Origin: Jiella pelagia
GTDB taxonomy: Bacteria; Pseudomonadota; Alphaproteobacteria; Rhizobiales; Rhizobiaceae
NCBI RefSeq assembly: GCF_026898155.1
Contig: NZ_CP114029.1
Coordinates: 2,646,001 to 2,710,000, forward strand
Length of the DNA: 64,000 nt
Reading direction: 5' to 3'
Below, one piece after another: positions 47,167-58,488 of this stretch. Position 1 is the stretch's first letter. Every line of letters begins with the position of its first letter. Under the pieces are notes generated by a model. That model was given only the letters and a program-made list of their open reading frames with translations. It had not been told where the DNA came from and made no database searches. Made by a program: the position numbers and the translations under genes.

Positions 47167-48051
47167 TCAAAAGGGTGATGACCAACTGGGGTTCGTGCGA
47201 TCGGAGATCTGCACGATGTCACCCGTGGCATCGTTGCGCACGACGTAGCTTCCGTCCCGATTGATATAGGCGGTCGCTGGATCTCTGGCACGGGTCCCGT
47301 TGGGTTTCCAGCGTGTGTCGCGCGTCGATGCCCGACGGTGCGGGGCGTTGATCGTTGCCTCGACGCTTTCCTTCGTCCACCCGCGTTTTGCCATCTGCCT
47401 CTCGATCTTGGTGCCAAAGCGGGTCGCCATGAGTTCGAGCCCCTTCCGTCTCAGCGGTACGCCCGACAGGAAACGCCCCGCTTTGCCGGCAAGCTTGCCT
47501 GCCGCACCGGCGCCGACGATCGAGAGAATGCCCGTGACGGCTGCTTCGCTCATGCTGGATGGCAGCAGCGTGAGTTTCAGGCCGGCGATGGCGGCCTTCC
47601 AATAGGCAGCCGCCATGTTGCCTGCGAGGATGTCGTCGGCGATGGCATCGACCGCCCCGCGCTCGATTGCGTCGTGAAGCGTTTCGAACGGGTCTCTCGA
47701 TCGTGGCTCCACTCGCTCTGACATCGAGCCACGCGCAAAGGCATCGGAGTCCGTACCCGGCACGTCGCCGATGATCACGGACGGACAACCACCCGTGATT
47801 GCGTTCAGCCTACTCGATCCCTCAACGAGCATGTCCCCCTGACGGCAAGCGGATTGGCCGTTGATCAGAACCGTCGGCGAGCCGGCGATGACGACGCCTG
47901 GGCCGTGCCGGCATTGGTGCCGGTCGACGCGGGCGCGCCAAGCGGGCATGCCGCCGATGAGAACGTCGGGGCTGCCTGGCCCAGGCGTGAGCCTGCCGGG
48001 AACCTTGTGGGCGACGGGATCGAGACGACGGGCTGCCAGGCCGGTCGGCAT
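47167..48051 (-). CDS. PAAR-domain effector with colicin-E5-type RNase
   Basis: A 294-residue polymorphic toxin. The N-terminal PAAR-like domain (SPDVLIGGMPAWR; GSPTVLINGQSACRQGDML; CPSVIIGD) would cap a type VI secretion spike. A helical middle with a hydrophobic Gly/Ala stretch (AVTGILSIVGAGAAGKLAG) follows. The last 75 residues match the colicin E5 tRNA-anticodon nuclease pattern: KIERQMAKRGWTKESVEATI, STRDTRW, DPATAYINRDGSYVVRND. GAGG lies five bases before ATG 48051. No type VI structural genes are in the window, so it is an orphan cargo locus. Confidence 0.82.
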   Translation of the reverse strand: MPTGLAARRLDPVAHKVPGRLTPGPGSPDVLIGGMPAWRARVDRHQCRHGPGVVIAGSPTVLINGQSACRQGDMLVEGSSRLNAITGGCPSVIIGDVPGTDSDAFARGSMSERVEPRSRDPFETLHDAIERGAVDAIADDILAGNMAAAYWKAAIAGLKLTLLPSSMSEAAVTGILSIVGAGAAGKLAGKAGRFLSGVPLRRKGLELMATRFGTKIERQMAKRGWTKESVEATINAPHRRASTRDTRWKPNGTRARDPATAYINRDGSYVVRNDATGDIVQISDRTNPSWSSPF

Positions 48052-48131
48052 GATGGCCTCACGGATCGATTGTTCGAAAAGTAGAAAGCAATCATAAGGC
48101 GCGTTGAGTCAATCGGCTTCTGCACGAGCGT

Positions 48132-48645
48132 TCAAGCTCCGCCAAAGGGAAACGCCCCCGCCGCCTCCCACGGGCCGCCGCGATAGTGCCAGAGGAGGAG
48201 ACCCGTCCCGGTCGCCTCGAAAGGCGAAAATGCCGCCTGCAGAGTCTCGAAGGTCGCCCGCGCCTCGCCCGAAGGAACCTTGTTCTGGATCGTCACATGC
48301 GCGCGAAAACCCTGCGCGTCCTGCGGCGTCAGGGCGGACCGCCATCGGGCGGCAAGGTCGCGGCGGAGCCTCGGTGAGGCGAGGGGCGGCGATCTCATAG
48401 GCCGTGCCGCGGCCGAGAAAGCGCAGGCCCGTCACCGTGAGGGGAATCGGAGCGGCGTCGCGGGTGACCGCACGAAGCGTCGCGGCAATCTCCTGTTCCT
48501 CATCCCCGGGCAGATGGTGGAACAGCGTCAGATGCGCCGGGATGAGGTTGCGCTCGGCCGGAAAGTGCCGCCGGCGCATGGCGTCGAGATGGGCGAAGCT
48601 CGCCGCGTCGAAGCCGAGCGTCAGGATCAGGGGTGCGTCGGCCAT
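48132..48645 (-). CDS. thpR: 2'-5' RNA ligase-type phosphodiesterase (frame broken at 48366)
   Basis: A 170-residue 2H phosphoesterase after reading GAGCCTC 48366-48372 as GAGCTC, which gives LTELRRDLAARWRSA. The two HxTx catalytic motifs are both present: HLTLFHHL and HVTIQNKV. ATG 48645 is preferred since the core (LILTLGFDAASFAHLD) starts at once. The family hydrolyses cyclic 2',3'-phosphate ends of RNA. Confidence 0.86.
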
Positions 48646-48815
48646 CCGGTTGGTCTCAAGGCCCAGTGATCTGTTGACTGCGACATGGCCCACGGCAAGG
48701 GGCGGCACAGCGAGTCATGTCGCTCCCCCGACCGCGCCTTCCGGATGCCGAAAGGCGGCGACAGGCCTTGGCGGGCCACTCCGCTCCGCAAGGGGGCACA
48801 GCCTGCGCGCCGCTC

Positions 48816-49445
48816 TCACGCCTTGCGGGTGGCGCTTTCCGCCTTGTCGTCGAACTCGAAGCCGGCCTCTGCCGCGCCGCGCACGTGCCGCAGGAGTTCC
48901 GGCGCGATGGTCTTGCCATGCAGGACCGAGATGTCGCCGGTCGTCTCCAGCACCACTGCGCGCACATCGTCCATCGACTGGATGCCGGCACCGCGCAGCT
49001 TGGCGTAGACGTCGCCGGGCGAGACGCGGCTTTCCGCCATCGCCGCGTCGATGAAGACGCCGTCGCGCATCAGGAGCAGCGGATCGTTGTCGACCACGGC
49101 GGTGACGGCCTCGCTCCTGCGCCGGGCGAAGGCGAGGATGACCTGGACGGTCATCAGGGCGCCGATCGCGACCAGGGCCCTGAGAAACCCGTGCCAGTCG
49201 GACGCGGCCGCCGCAGTGGCGAGCAGCGAGCCCGTGGCCAGCGTGATGACGAAGTCGAAGGCGGTCATCTTGGAAAAGGAGCGAAGACCGATCATCCGCA
49301 CGAGGAGGATGATCCAGCCGAGAGCGATAGCGCCGAGGATGATGCCGCCGAGGATGGCGTCTGCCGTGGGTGATAGGCCGAAGATAGGGGTCTCCCTTTG
49401 GGTTGGAGAGCGCCCTGCGGCGCCGAGCCTTGTTCTTCTTAACAT
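48816..49445 (-). CDS. DUF421 (YetF-type) membrane protein
   Basis: About 209 residues. Three N-terminal helices (ILGGIILGAIALGWIILLV; FDFVITLATGSLLAT; LVAIGALMTVQVILAF) are followed by the cytoplasmic YetF domain with LLLMRDGVFIDAAMAESRVS and DDVRAVVLETTGDISVL. The exact start is unclear: ATG 49445 has no good ribosome site and lies close to the terminator of the neighbouring gene; translation may begin slightly downstream. Function of the family is poorly known. Confidence 0.8.
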   Translation of the reverse strand: MLRRTRLGAAGRSPTQRETPIFGLSPTADAILGGIILGAIALGWIILLVRMIGLRSFSKMTAFDFVITLATGSLLATAAAASDWHGFLRALVAIGALMTVQVILAFARRRSEAVTAVVDNDPLLLMRDGVFIDAAMAESRVSPGDVYAKLRGAGIQSMDDVRAVVLETTGDISVLHGKTIAPELLRHVRGAAEAGFEFDDKAESATRKA

Positions 49446-49449
49446 AAAA

Positions 49450-49479
49450 CCCCGGCCGGGCATGGAAGCCCGGCCGGGG
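49450..49479 (-). terminator. Rho-independent terminator of the exported-protein gene
   Basis: Perfect 12-bp arms CCCCGGCCGGGC and GCCCGGCCGGGG with a six-base loop; on the minus strand the stem is followed by TTTTATGTT. It lies about 80 bases after the stop at 49562. Confidence 0.88.
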
Positions 49480-49561
49480 TCTGAATTTCAAGTTGCAGCT
49501 AAGAGCGTGCGCATCGTTCCGCTCGGCAAGGCGGCGGCGAAAGGCTGCGCCGTCGTCGCTT

Positions 49562-50758
49562 CTACTCGGTCGTGGCGTCGTTCGCCGTCACCTCGAGCGA
49601 CAAGACCTGCGGCAGGGTCTGCGGGGCGCCCATCGCCGCGCCCATGATCTGCATCGCCGGCACCGGGCTCTCCGGATCGATCGAGATCGACAGCGACTGC
49701 GGGTCCTTCAGGAAGGTCGCCACGGCGTCGCTGACCTTTTTCTGGAACTCGGGATTGTTCAGCTGGGCGAGCATCACCGGCAGCATCGCCTGGAGCTGCT
49801 GTGCGAGCTGGTCCGGCGTCGTTCCCTGCTGCTTGGCATAGTAGTCGAGCAGCTTGCCGGTCAGGGAATCGTCGGTGAAGGTGATGTCGGCCGAGCCGAT
49901 GGAGAGCTGCGACATCAGCCCCATCATCGCCATGCCGCCGTTCTGGTTGGAATCGGGGTTCTGGGCCATCTGCTGGGAGATCTGCTGCATCGACTGGATG
50001 AAGGCCGGCGTGTAGCCCGACATCTCGTAGGTGAAGGAGAGATTGCCGGCGTTTTCGACGTCGATCTCGAACGGGTCGAGGGTCAGCGTACCGGTCTTCG
50101 GATCCCAGCTGCCGCTGCCCTCGATGCCGCCGCTCATCTTCGTGTAGCCGAGATCGCCCATGGTCTTGACGGTCTCGGGATCGGCGGTGGAGAAATCGGC
50201 GTTGAAGCTGCCGAAATCGAACGCCGACGAGAAGGTGTCGTCGTCGTTGATGGTGTTTTCGATCGACATGCCCGACAGGTCGAAGACCTTGGTTCCCTTC
50301 GCTTCGACCGAAAGGGTCTCGACGCCGGCCTTGTCGAAGTAGAGCGCCGACATCTGCTTGGCCGGCGGCAGGCTGGAGCGGTCGGCCGGCAGGAGTTCGA
50401 GGCCCTCGATCGAGATGCCGGTGACGGTCGTGTGGGTCTCGTCCTCGGTAACGTCGACATCGTCGATGGGGACGCGCGCGACCTTCCAGCCCTCTGCGGT
50501 GGAGCCAGTGACGCCCTCGAAGGTGACGTCACCCAGCTTGGCGGGCTCCTCGCCCTGCGAGGTGGCGGTGAGGCCCGTCAGAACGACGTCGTCGCCCTCG
50601 GACGTGGCGCTGTCGTAGGCGAGGGTCATGTTCTGCTCTGCCGCGACGGCCTTGAGGCGCTCGCCGAAGGCGCTCGCGTCGGCGGCGAAGGCCGCGGTCG
50701 AGCCGAACAGCAGCGCGATGGCGGTCGTGGTCAAGGACACGGAAGTCTTGGCGGACAT
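49562..50758 (-). CDS. Conserved exported protein of unknown function
   Basis: A 398-residue protein with a signal peptide (LTTTAIALLFGSTAAFAAD). The mature part is rich in Asp, Thr and Ser and looks like repeated beta-strands (GDVTFEGVTG; VTGISIEGLEL; LTLDPFEIDVENAGNLSF), with a helical Gln-rich segment near the end (MQQISQQMAQN). I do not recognise a named family; it resembles periplasmic AsmA/YdgA-like proteins in style. It is divergent from parC and has its own terminator. Confidence 0.75.
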   Translation of the reverse strand: MSAKTSVSLTTTAIALLFGSTAAFAADASAFGERLKAVAAEQNMTLAYDSATSEGDDVVLTGLTATSQGEEPAKLGDVTFEGVTGSTAEGWKVARVPIDDVDVTEDETHTTVTGISIEGLELLPADRSSLPPAKQMSALYFDKAGVETLSVEAKGTKVFDLSGMSIENTINDDDTFSSAFDFGSFNADFSTADPETVKTMGDLGYTKMSGGIEGSGSWDPKTGTLTLDPFEIDVENAGNLSFTYEMSGYTPAFIQSMQQISQQMAQNPDSNQNGGMAMMGLMSQLSIGSADITFTDDSLTGKLLDYYAKQQGTTPDQLAQQLQAMLPVMLAQLNNPEFQKKVSDAVATFLKDPQSLSISIDPESPVPAMQIMGAAMGAPQTLPQVLSLEVTANDATTE

Positions 50759-50997
50759 AAGGTACCTTCTTTCAGCGTTGAGCCCGGCGCGTGGCGCGGA
50801 GCGGGTCATGCCCCGCGCGAGACGTAGCGCGGTCGGAACCGGCAATCTACGCACAATTCCGGCGGCAGGAAGACGGAGGAGCACGCACGGCACGCTTGCG
50901 AGCCTCAAACCCTGTCTCTGCGGCCATGGGGCAAAAAAGCCGGGGATCGTTTCGTTCCGGTCTTGTTCCGTCCCTTGACCTTCGATAGACGCGTGCC

Positions 50998-53253
<2,256 letters not shown>

Positions 53254-53295
53254 GAAGGGGAGTTCCGGTCGCCGTTGTGGCCGGAAACACCGAGA

Positions 53296-53621
53296 TCAGG
53301 GTGCCAGGTCCAGATGCTGCTTGATGGCGGCCTCGACCGCATGCAGATCGAGCATGCTCAAGGCGCCAAGCCGGCTCTTCAAACGGGATTTGTCAGCGGC
53401 CATGATCTGATCGGCCATCGCCTTGCTGGTTTGGGTCCCGATCGTGACGACAGCTTCTCCCGGATAGACACGACCCGTCGCGCTCGTGAACGGGACGACG
53501 ACGACGCGCCTGAGCTGCCCATTGGCAGCATCGTTGCTGACGATGACAGCGGGGCGCCTCTTGCGGATATCGCTACCGACGGAGGGATCGAACTGACCCA
53601 CCAGACCTCACCGCGCCTCAT
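53296..53621 (-). CDS. MazF/PemK-type toxin (one-base deletion near 53595)
   Basis: A 108-residue mRNA interferase. The first frame starts MRRGEVWWV at 53621, inside the end of the antitoxin gene. The rest (QFDPSVGSDIRKRRPAVIVSND; VVVVPFTSATGRVYPGE) is in another frame. One missing base near 53595 (GTCAG for GTCCAG) accounts for the break. It may be a sequencing error or a disabled toxin; this lesion is not at GAGCTC. Confidence 0.8.
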
Positions 53622-53838
53622 TTGCCGTATCCGCGGCGAGCCCGCTCAACCATTCTCCGGCGTCCGCCTCGCGATCCGTATCGGCCGCCATGGCACGATA
53701 CCCCTCGTCGAGATCGGCATCGATCACGTGTCGGCGCAGCAACTCCTCGACATACCGGCTGACATCGCCTTCACCGGCTGTCCGGCAGAGCCCGTCGAAG
53801 ACCTCTTCGGCGAGAGTGATGGTCATCTTGCGGGGCAT
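53608..53838 (-). CDS. MazE-like antitoxin
   Basis: A 76-residue acidic protein. It begins MPRKMTITLAEEVFDGL, the short strand and helix of a ribbon-helix-helix fold, followed by VSRYVEELLRRHV and an acidic tail that would bind the toxin. It overlaps the toxin gene by 14 bases, which is usual for such pairs. Expected to repress its own promoter. Confidence 0.8.
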   Translation of the reverse strand: MPRKMTITLAEEVFDGLCRTAGEGDVSRYVEELLRRHVIDADLDEGYRAMAADTDREADAGEWLSGLAADTANEAR

Positions 53839-54057
53839 GTCCGGGTCCGTTCGTTCCACAGGCGTTGGATATGGGTCGTACCAGATCGAGGATCGAGCCT
53901 CCATCAGGGCTGCGCCCGCCCGCATGGTGTGTCGGCTTTTATCGGTGAGGCTCGACGCGGAACAGGCGATCTGATCGAGCAGGCGATCAGATCGCCGTCC
54001 CACCGGCGGATGGTCGCGTCGCCCGGCGAGCTGCGGGATTCTGTCGCGCTCGGTTCC

Positions 54058-54969
54058 TTACGGCCGATGAGCGACTTTCATCCGGCGCCGCGCCGCAAGT
54101 TCGGCAACCGCGTGTGCTGCGAGCGTCGCGACGATCAGGGCGCCGCCGACGAGGGACAGGGGCGAGGGGCGCTCGGCGAAGATCATCCACATCCAGACCG
54201 GTGCGAGCACGGTTTCGACCAGATATCCCATCGACACCATGGGCGAGGGGACGAACATCGGCGCCGCGGCAAGGCAGATGAGCGCGAGCGGCATGACGAT
54301 CGCGCCGTTCACGACCAGCCAGCCGATCGCCTCGGATTCGAGCCCGCCTCCCGTGGCCACGAAAGGAAGCGCGATCATCGCTGGCACGATTGCCGAGATC
54401 GCGGACGCATAGCGCATGTCTTGGCGACTGCGCCGGGCGAGGGTGAGGGCGAGCGCAATGAGAAAGGCGGTCGCGAGAGCAGCCAGATCGCCAAGCCAGT
54501 TTCCGGCCTCGATCCCGGCGCCGATGATCATGAGGACGCCGACGAGCGTCGCCGGAATGGCTATCAGCGTCGCGCGCGATGGTTTCTCGCCGGCGATCGT
54601 CCAGGACAATATCGCCGCGAACATCGGGTTGAGGGCGAGGATGAAGACGACGTTGGCGGCCTTCGTCTCGTAGACGGCGACGAGGAAGAGAATGGTCGCG
54701 AGCGCATAGAGCCCGGACACGAGGAGGCCGAGCCGACCGACGATCAAGGGCCCGGTTGCGCGACCCATACGCCTCGCGAGCCACCAGATCAGCACCGCGG
54801 CGAGCGACGACAGGACGCCGCGCACCACGATGACGGTGTAGAAGCCGCTTTCCGACAGCCGGATCAGTGGAATGTCAACCGACAGGACGAGGCCGCCGCA
54901 ACCGACCAGTGTCATTCCGGTGGCGTAATGGCTGGCGTGGTCGGCGCTCGCAGGGGGCGACGTGGTCAT
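54058..54969 (-). CDS. DMT/EamA-family transporter
   Basis: A 303-residue inner membrane protein with ten predicted helices in two EamA repeats. AANVVFILALNPMFAAILSW lies at the end of the first repeat and MVSMGYLVETVLAPVWMW in the second. Substrate unknown; the family exports metabolites such as amino acids. Confidence 0.88.
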   Translation of the reverse strand: MTTSPPASADHASHYATGMTLVGCGGLVLSVDIPLIRLSESGFYTVIVVRGVLSSLAAVLIWWLARRMGRATGPLIVGRLGLLVSGLYALATILFLVAVYETKAANVVFILALNPMFAAILSWTIAGEKPSRATLIAIPATLVGVLMIIGAGIEAGNWLGDLAALATAFLIALALTLARRSRQDMRYASAISAIVPAMIALPFVATGGGLESEAIGWLVVNGAIVMPLALICLAAAPMFVPSPMVSMGYLVETVLAPVWMWMIFAERPSPLSLVGGALIVATLAAHAVAELAARRRMKVAHRP

Positions 54970-55120
54970 GACGTTCGGTGCTTTGGGATTTGGACCGGCG
55001 AGCTATCGCATGATCCGCAGGCGCGGTCACCGGTGCTTGGAGAGATATCAGGAGGAAAGGAGATTGCCGGTGAACCGGCTCGGATTTCCCGCACGCGGTC
55101 GTCTTCGCCGGGGCCGGAAT

Positions 55121-55870
55121 TCAGCCTTCGTAGCGCTCCCAGCCCTTCGGCGTCAGGTGTTCCTGCGGCTGGAAGCGGATCTTGTAGGCCATCTTCTTCG
55201 AACCATCGACCCAATAGCCGAGATAGAGATAGTTGAGGCCGAGTTTCCTCGTCCGTTCGATGTGGTCGAGGATCATGTAGGTGCCGAGGCTGCGCTCGTC
55301 CTCGTAGGGATCGAAGAAGGAATAGACCATCGACATGCCGTCGGCCATGACGTCGGACAGGGCGACGGCGACGAGATCGCCGTCCGAGGTGGCTGAAAAG
55401 CTCGAATCAGGGCCTCTGCGGCGGTATTCGATCAGCCGCGTGTCGACTTGGCTGTCCTCCACCATCATCGCATAATCGAGAACGCTCATCTCGGCCATGC
55501 CGCCCTGGGCATGCCGGTGGTCGATGTAGCGGCGGAACAGCGAATACTGCTCGCTCGACGGGCTCGGCGTCGACATTCGGCCAATGAGGTCGCGGTTCCT
55601 GGAGAGTACCCGCTTCATCGATTTGCCGGGCGAGAACTCGCCGGCGAGGATGCGCACCGAAACGCAGGCGCGGCAGCGCTCGCAGGCCGGCCGGTAGGCG
55701 ATGTTCTGGCTGCGCCGGAAGCCGCCTTGGCTGAGCAGGTCGAGGAGGCCGGGCGCCCGTTCGCCGACGAGATGGGTGAAGACTTTGCGTTCGGCTCGTC
55801 CGGGCAGATACGGACAGGACGAGGGCGACGTCAGGTAGAACTGCGGCGTCTGCGGGTGATGGACGGTCAC
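55121..55870 (-). CDS. bpt: Aspartate/glutamate leucyltransferase
   Basis: A 249-residue Bpt-type aminoacyl-tRNA-protein transferase that adds leucine to N-terminal Asp or Glu and so marks proteins for Clp degradation. The N-terminal Cys-rich domain shows [16 protein letters not shown] and [13 protein letters not shown]; the GNAT-like C-terminal part has [20 protein letters not shown] and [16 protein letters not shown]. Length is normal. Found near parC and an RDD gene, as in many Hyphomicrobiales. Confidence 0.95.
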   Translation of the reverse strand: MTVHHPQTPQFYLTSPSSCPYLPGRAERKVFTHLVGERAPGLLDLLSQGGFRRSQNIAYRPACERCRACVSVRILAGEFSPGKSMKRVLSRNRDLIGRMSTPSPSSEQYSLFRRYIDHRHAQGGMAEMSVLDYAMMVEDSQVDTRLIEYRRRGPDSSFSATSDGDLVAVALSDVMADGMSMVYSFFDPYEDERSLGTYMILDHIERTRKLGLNYLYLGYWVDGSKKMAYKIRFQPQEHLTPKGWERYEG

Positions 55871-55886
55871 GTGCTATCCCGAAAAG

Positions 55887-57714
55887 TCAAAGCCCGTAAT
55901 ACCATGGTGCAATGATCGTGAAAGTTAACCACACCAGGAGGACGAGGGGAACTCCCGCCTTCACGAAGTCGACGAAACGATAGCGCCCAGGCCCCATGAC
56001 GAGCAGATTGGTCTGATAGCCGATCGGCGTGGCAAAAGAGGCGTTGGCGCCGAAAATGACGCAGGCGAGCCACGGTTCCGGCGAGGTTCCGAGGCGCCGG
56101 GCGATGTCGAGGGCGATCGGCGTGAACAGGACCGCCGTCGCATTGTTCGACAGGAAGTTGGTGAAAATCGCCACCACCAGAAAGAGGCCCGACAACAGGA
56201 CGATCGGCGAGGCGCCGTTGAGAGCCGAAAGCGCGCCGTCGGCGATCATATGGGCGCCGCCGGTGCGCTCCAGCGCGGTCGCCGCGGCGATTGAGGCGCC
56301 GACCAGCATGAAGATCGACCGGTCGATCGAGCGGGCGGCCTCGCCGATGGTCAGGCACCCCGTGGCGACCATGGCGATGGCACCGCAGACCGACAAGACT
56401 TCGATCGGCAGAATGCCGGCCGCCGAGAAGCCGACGATGGTGACGAAGATCAAGGTGGCGAGCAGCGCTTTTGCCGATTGCGGGATGGGCTGGGCCGAAT
56501 ATTCGAGCAAAAGGAGGTCGTGGTTGCCCCGCAGCGTCGAAAGCTTCGCCTCCGGTCCGCACAGGAGCAGGGTGTCGCCGGGTTCCAGCCTGATCTCCGA
56601 CAGCGCGGCGCGCGCCATGCGGCTCTTTCTCTGCAGCCCGAAGAGGGTGATGCCGAACTGGGTCCTGAGGCCGGAGAACTGCATCGTGCGTCCGGCATAG
56701 CGCGAGCCCGGCGCCACCACGGCTTCGGCCATCACCATGTCCGGGCCGATCTTGTTGGCGCGCCCGGCTGTCTCGCCGCCGGACGGATCGAGCGTCTTGA
56801 CCTTCAGATTGCCGCGCGACAGCGCCCGCGAGAAGGCACGCCGCGTCGCCGTGACGATCAGCCGGTCGCCGACGGCAAGCTCGATGTCGTCGAAGGGCGG
56901 CAGGATGGGCTGGTCGTTGCGGATGATCATCCGCGGCATGAGGTCGCCGAGGCCCGGAAACAGGCCCGAGCGGGCCCTGAGGCCGAGAAAGGCGTGGCCC
57001 TCGGTGATGTCGATTTCGCCGAGGAACTGCTTGCCGCCGGGATCGACCACCCGGCCCTCCTGCGCCTCGCGCGGTGTCAGGATACGTGGCATGAAGCGGA
57101 TAACGTAGACCGCGCCGACGACCGCGATGGCGAGCCCCGGCAGGGTGATGTCGAAGAAGCCGAGGCTCGATACCCGAGCGCAAAGCGACGCCGGCGACGA
57201 GGAGGTTGGTCGAAGAGCCGATCATCGTCGTCATGCCGCCGAGGATCGACAGGAAGGAGAGCGGCATGAAGACGTGGTTGGGCGAGATGCCGCGCTGGGT
57301 GGCCAGCATTGTCAGGATTGGAATGAAGATGACGACGACGGGAGTGTTGTTGAGGAACGCCGAGAGGGTAGCGGCGGATATCAGCACGATGGCGACGGCC
57401 GCCGCGCCGGCATTGCCGCCGAGCTTCGTCAGCCAGGCGGTCGGCCGCGACATCGCGTCGGTGGCGAACAGGCCCTGGCCGACGATCAGCAGCGCCATCA
57501 CGGTGATCAGCGCCGGATTGGCGAAGCCGGACAAGAGGTCCGAGGTCGTGATCGCCTGGCCGGAGGCGTCGACATAGGGGAAGGCGGAGAAGATCAGAAG
57601 GAAGGCGGCGAGCGAGGCCGCCGCGACGGCCTCGATGGGCCAGCGTTCCATGGCATAGCCCACCATGCTCACCAGGATCAGAAGGTAGGTGAGCCAGATG
57701 TGTAAGGAATCCAT
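55887..57714 (-). CDS. SLC13/DASS-type transporter with TrkA-C domains (frame broken at 57162)
   Basis: A 608-residue ion transporter after reading GAGGCTC 57162-57168 as GAGCTC (SGIELGFFDITLPGLAIAV). The N-terminal membrane half has SAFLNNTPVVVIFIP and STNLLVAGVA; two cytoplasmic TrkA-C (RCK_C) domains follow (residues about 210-390; FDDIELAVGDRLIV; RLEPGDTLLLCG), and the C-terminal half repeats NFLSNNATAVLFTPIAL. This layout belongs to sulfate or dicarboxylate permeases of the SLC13 group. It ends 16 bases before the bpt start on the same strand. Confidence 0.9.
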
Positions 57715-57860
57715 GTAACGTCGCGAGCTGTTGTCCCCGCGCCGTTATCTCTGGCGAGAAGCCGGCTGACAACCCGGCCGCTCAGGAATCCTTTGGCCGC
57801 CGTCCTGCGCGCGCCGCCCACGCACCATCCCTGCGGCAGCCAATTGCTTGAACCGGAAGA

Positions 57861-58331
57861 TCAAAATTCCCGATCGCGGACGATCACCGTTCCGAGCAGC
57901 AGGTCGTGCAACAGCTGCTTGCGCCGCGTGAACAGGCCGACCAGAAGGACGAACGGCGTCAAGACAGCATTGGCCGCCCAGAACAGGACGCCGTGAAGGA
58001 CCGCGAGGGTCGGGTCGATGCGGCCGCCGTCGAGCCGGGCGATCCTGACGCCCGCCATACGCATGCCCGGCGTCGCCTGCTTGGCCCCACCAAGGGTGAA
58101 GGCGAGATAGAGGATCGCGATCACCGGCAGGAGCACGGCGTAAAGGCCCCAGGCGAGGCCAAAGGAGACGATGCCGAGCAGGAAGACGACGATCGCTGCC
58201 GGCACGGACAGGATCAAAACGAGGGTGTAGTCGAAGACAAAGGACAGCATCCGCCGCGTGCGCACGCCGCTATAGGCCCGCGGGGTGTCGAGGCTGTTCA
58301 TGCGGGTCGCGTCGAGAGTGGTGTCGGTCAC
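57861..58331 (-). CDS. RDD-family membrane protein
   Basis: A 156-residue RDD protein with several helices (FVFDYTLVLILSVPAAIVVFL; GLYAVLLPVIAILYLAF). The family Arg and Asp residues lie in GVRTRRMLSFVFDY. The end (KQLLHDLLLGTVIVRD) is typical. GTG 58331 is chosen because GGAGG lies nine bases upstream; ATG 58301 is an internal alternative without such a site. Confidence 0.88.
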   Translation of the reverse strand: MTDTTLDATRMNSLDTPRAYSGVRTRRMLSFVFDYTLVLILSVPAAIVVFLLGIVSFGLAWGLYAVLLPVIAILYLAFTLGGAKQATPGMRMAGVRIARLDGGRIDPTLAVLHGVLFWAANAVLTPFVLLVGLFTRRKQLLHDLLLGTVIVRDREF

Positions 58332-58488
58332 GGGCTTGGTCCTCCTGGTGAGACAAGGAAGGCCGGGCATTCCGGCATTGTCTGGAAGATGGTGACGGCC
58401 GCGCGGGGCTGCAATGGATCGGTGGGTTCGCCCGCGCTCGCGCTGCCGTGTCCGCTCCGCCACATGGACCGGCGAGAGCCTCGCCGGA

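Noticed and set aside
44901..47417. An 838-codon open frame on the minus strand across aspS
   Set aside because: It is antisense to a certain aspS and exists only because the insertion at 46919 removes the stop of the small immunity gene; GC-rich antisense frames are often open.
47167..48051. A complete type VI secretion locus around the PAAR effector
   Set aside because: No VgrG, Hcp or Tss genes lie in the window; only the effector and probable immunity gene are present.
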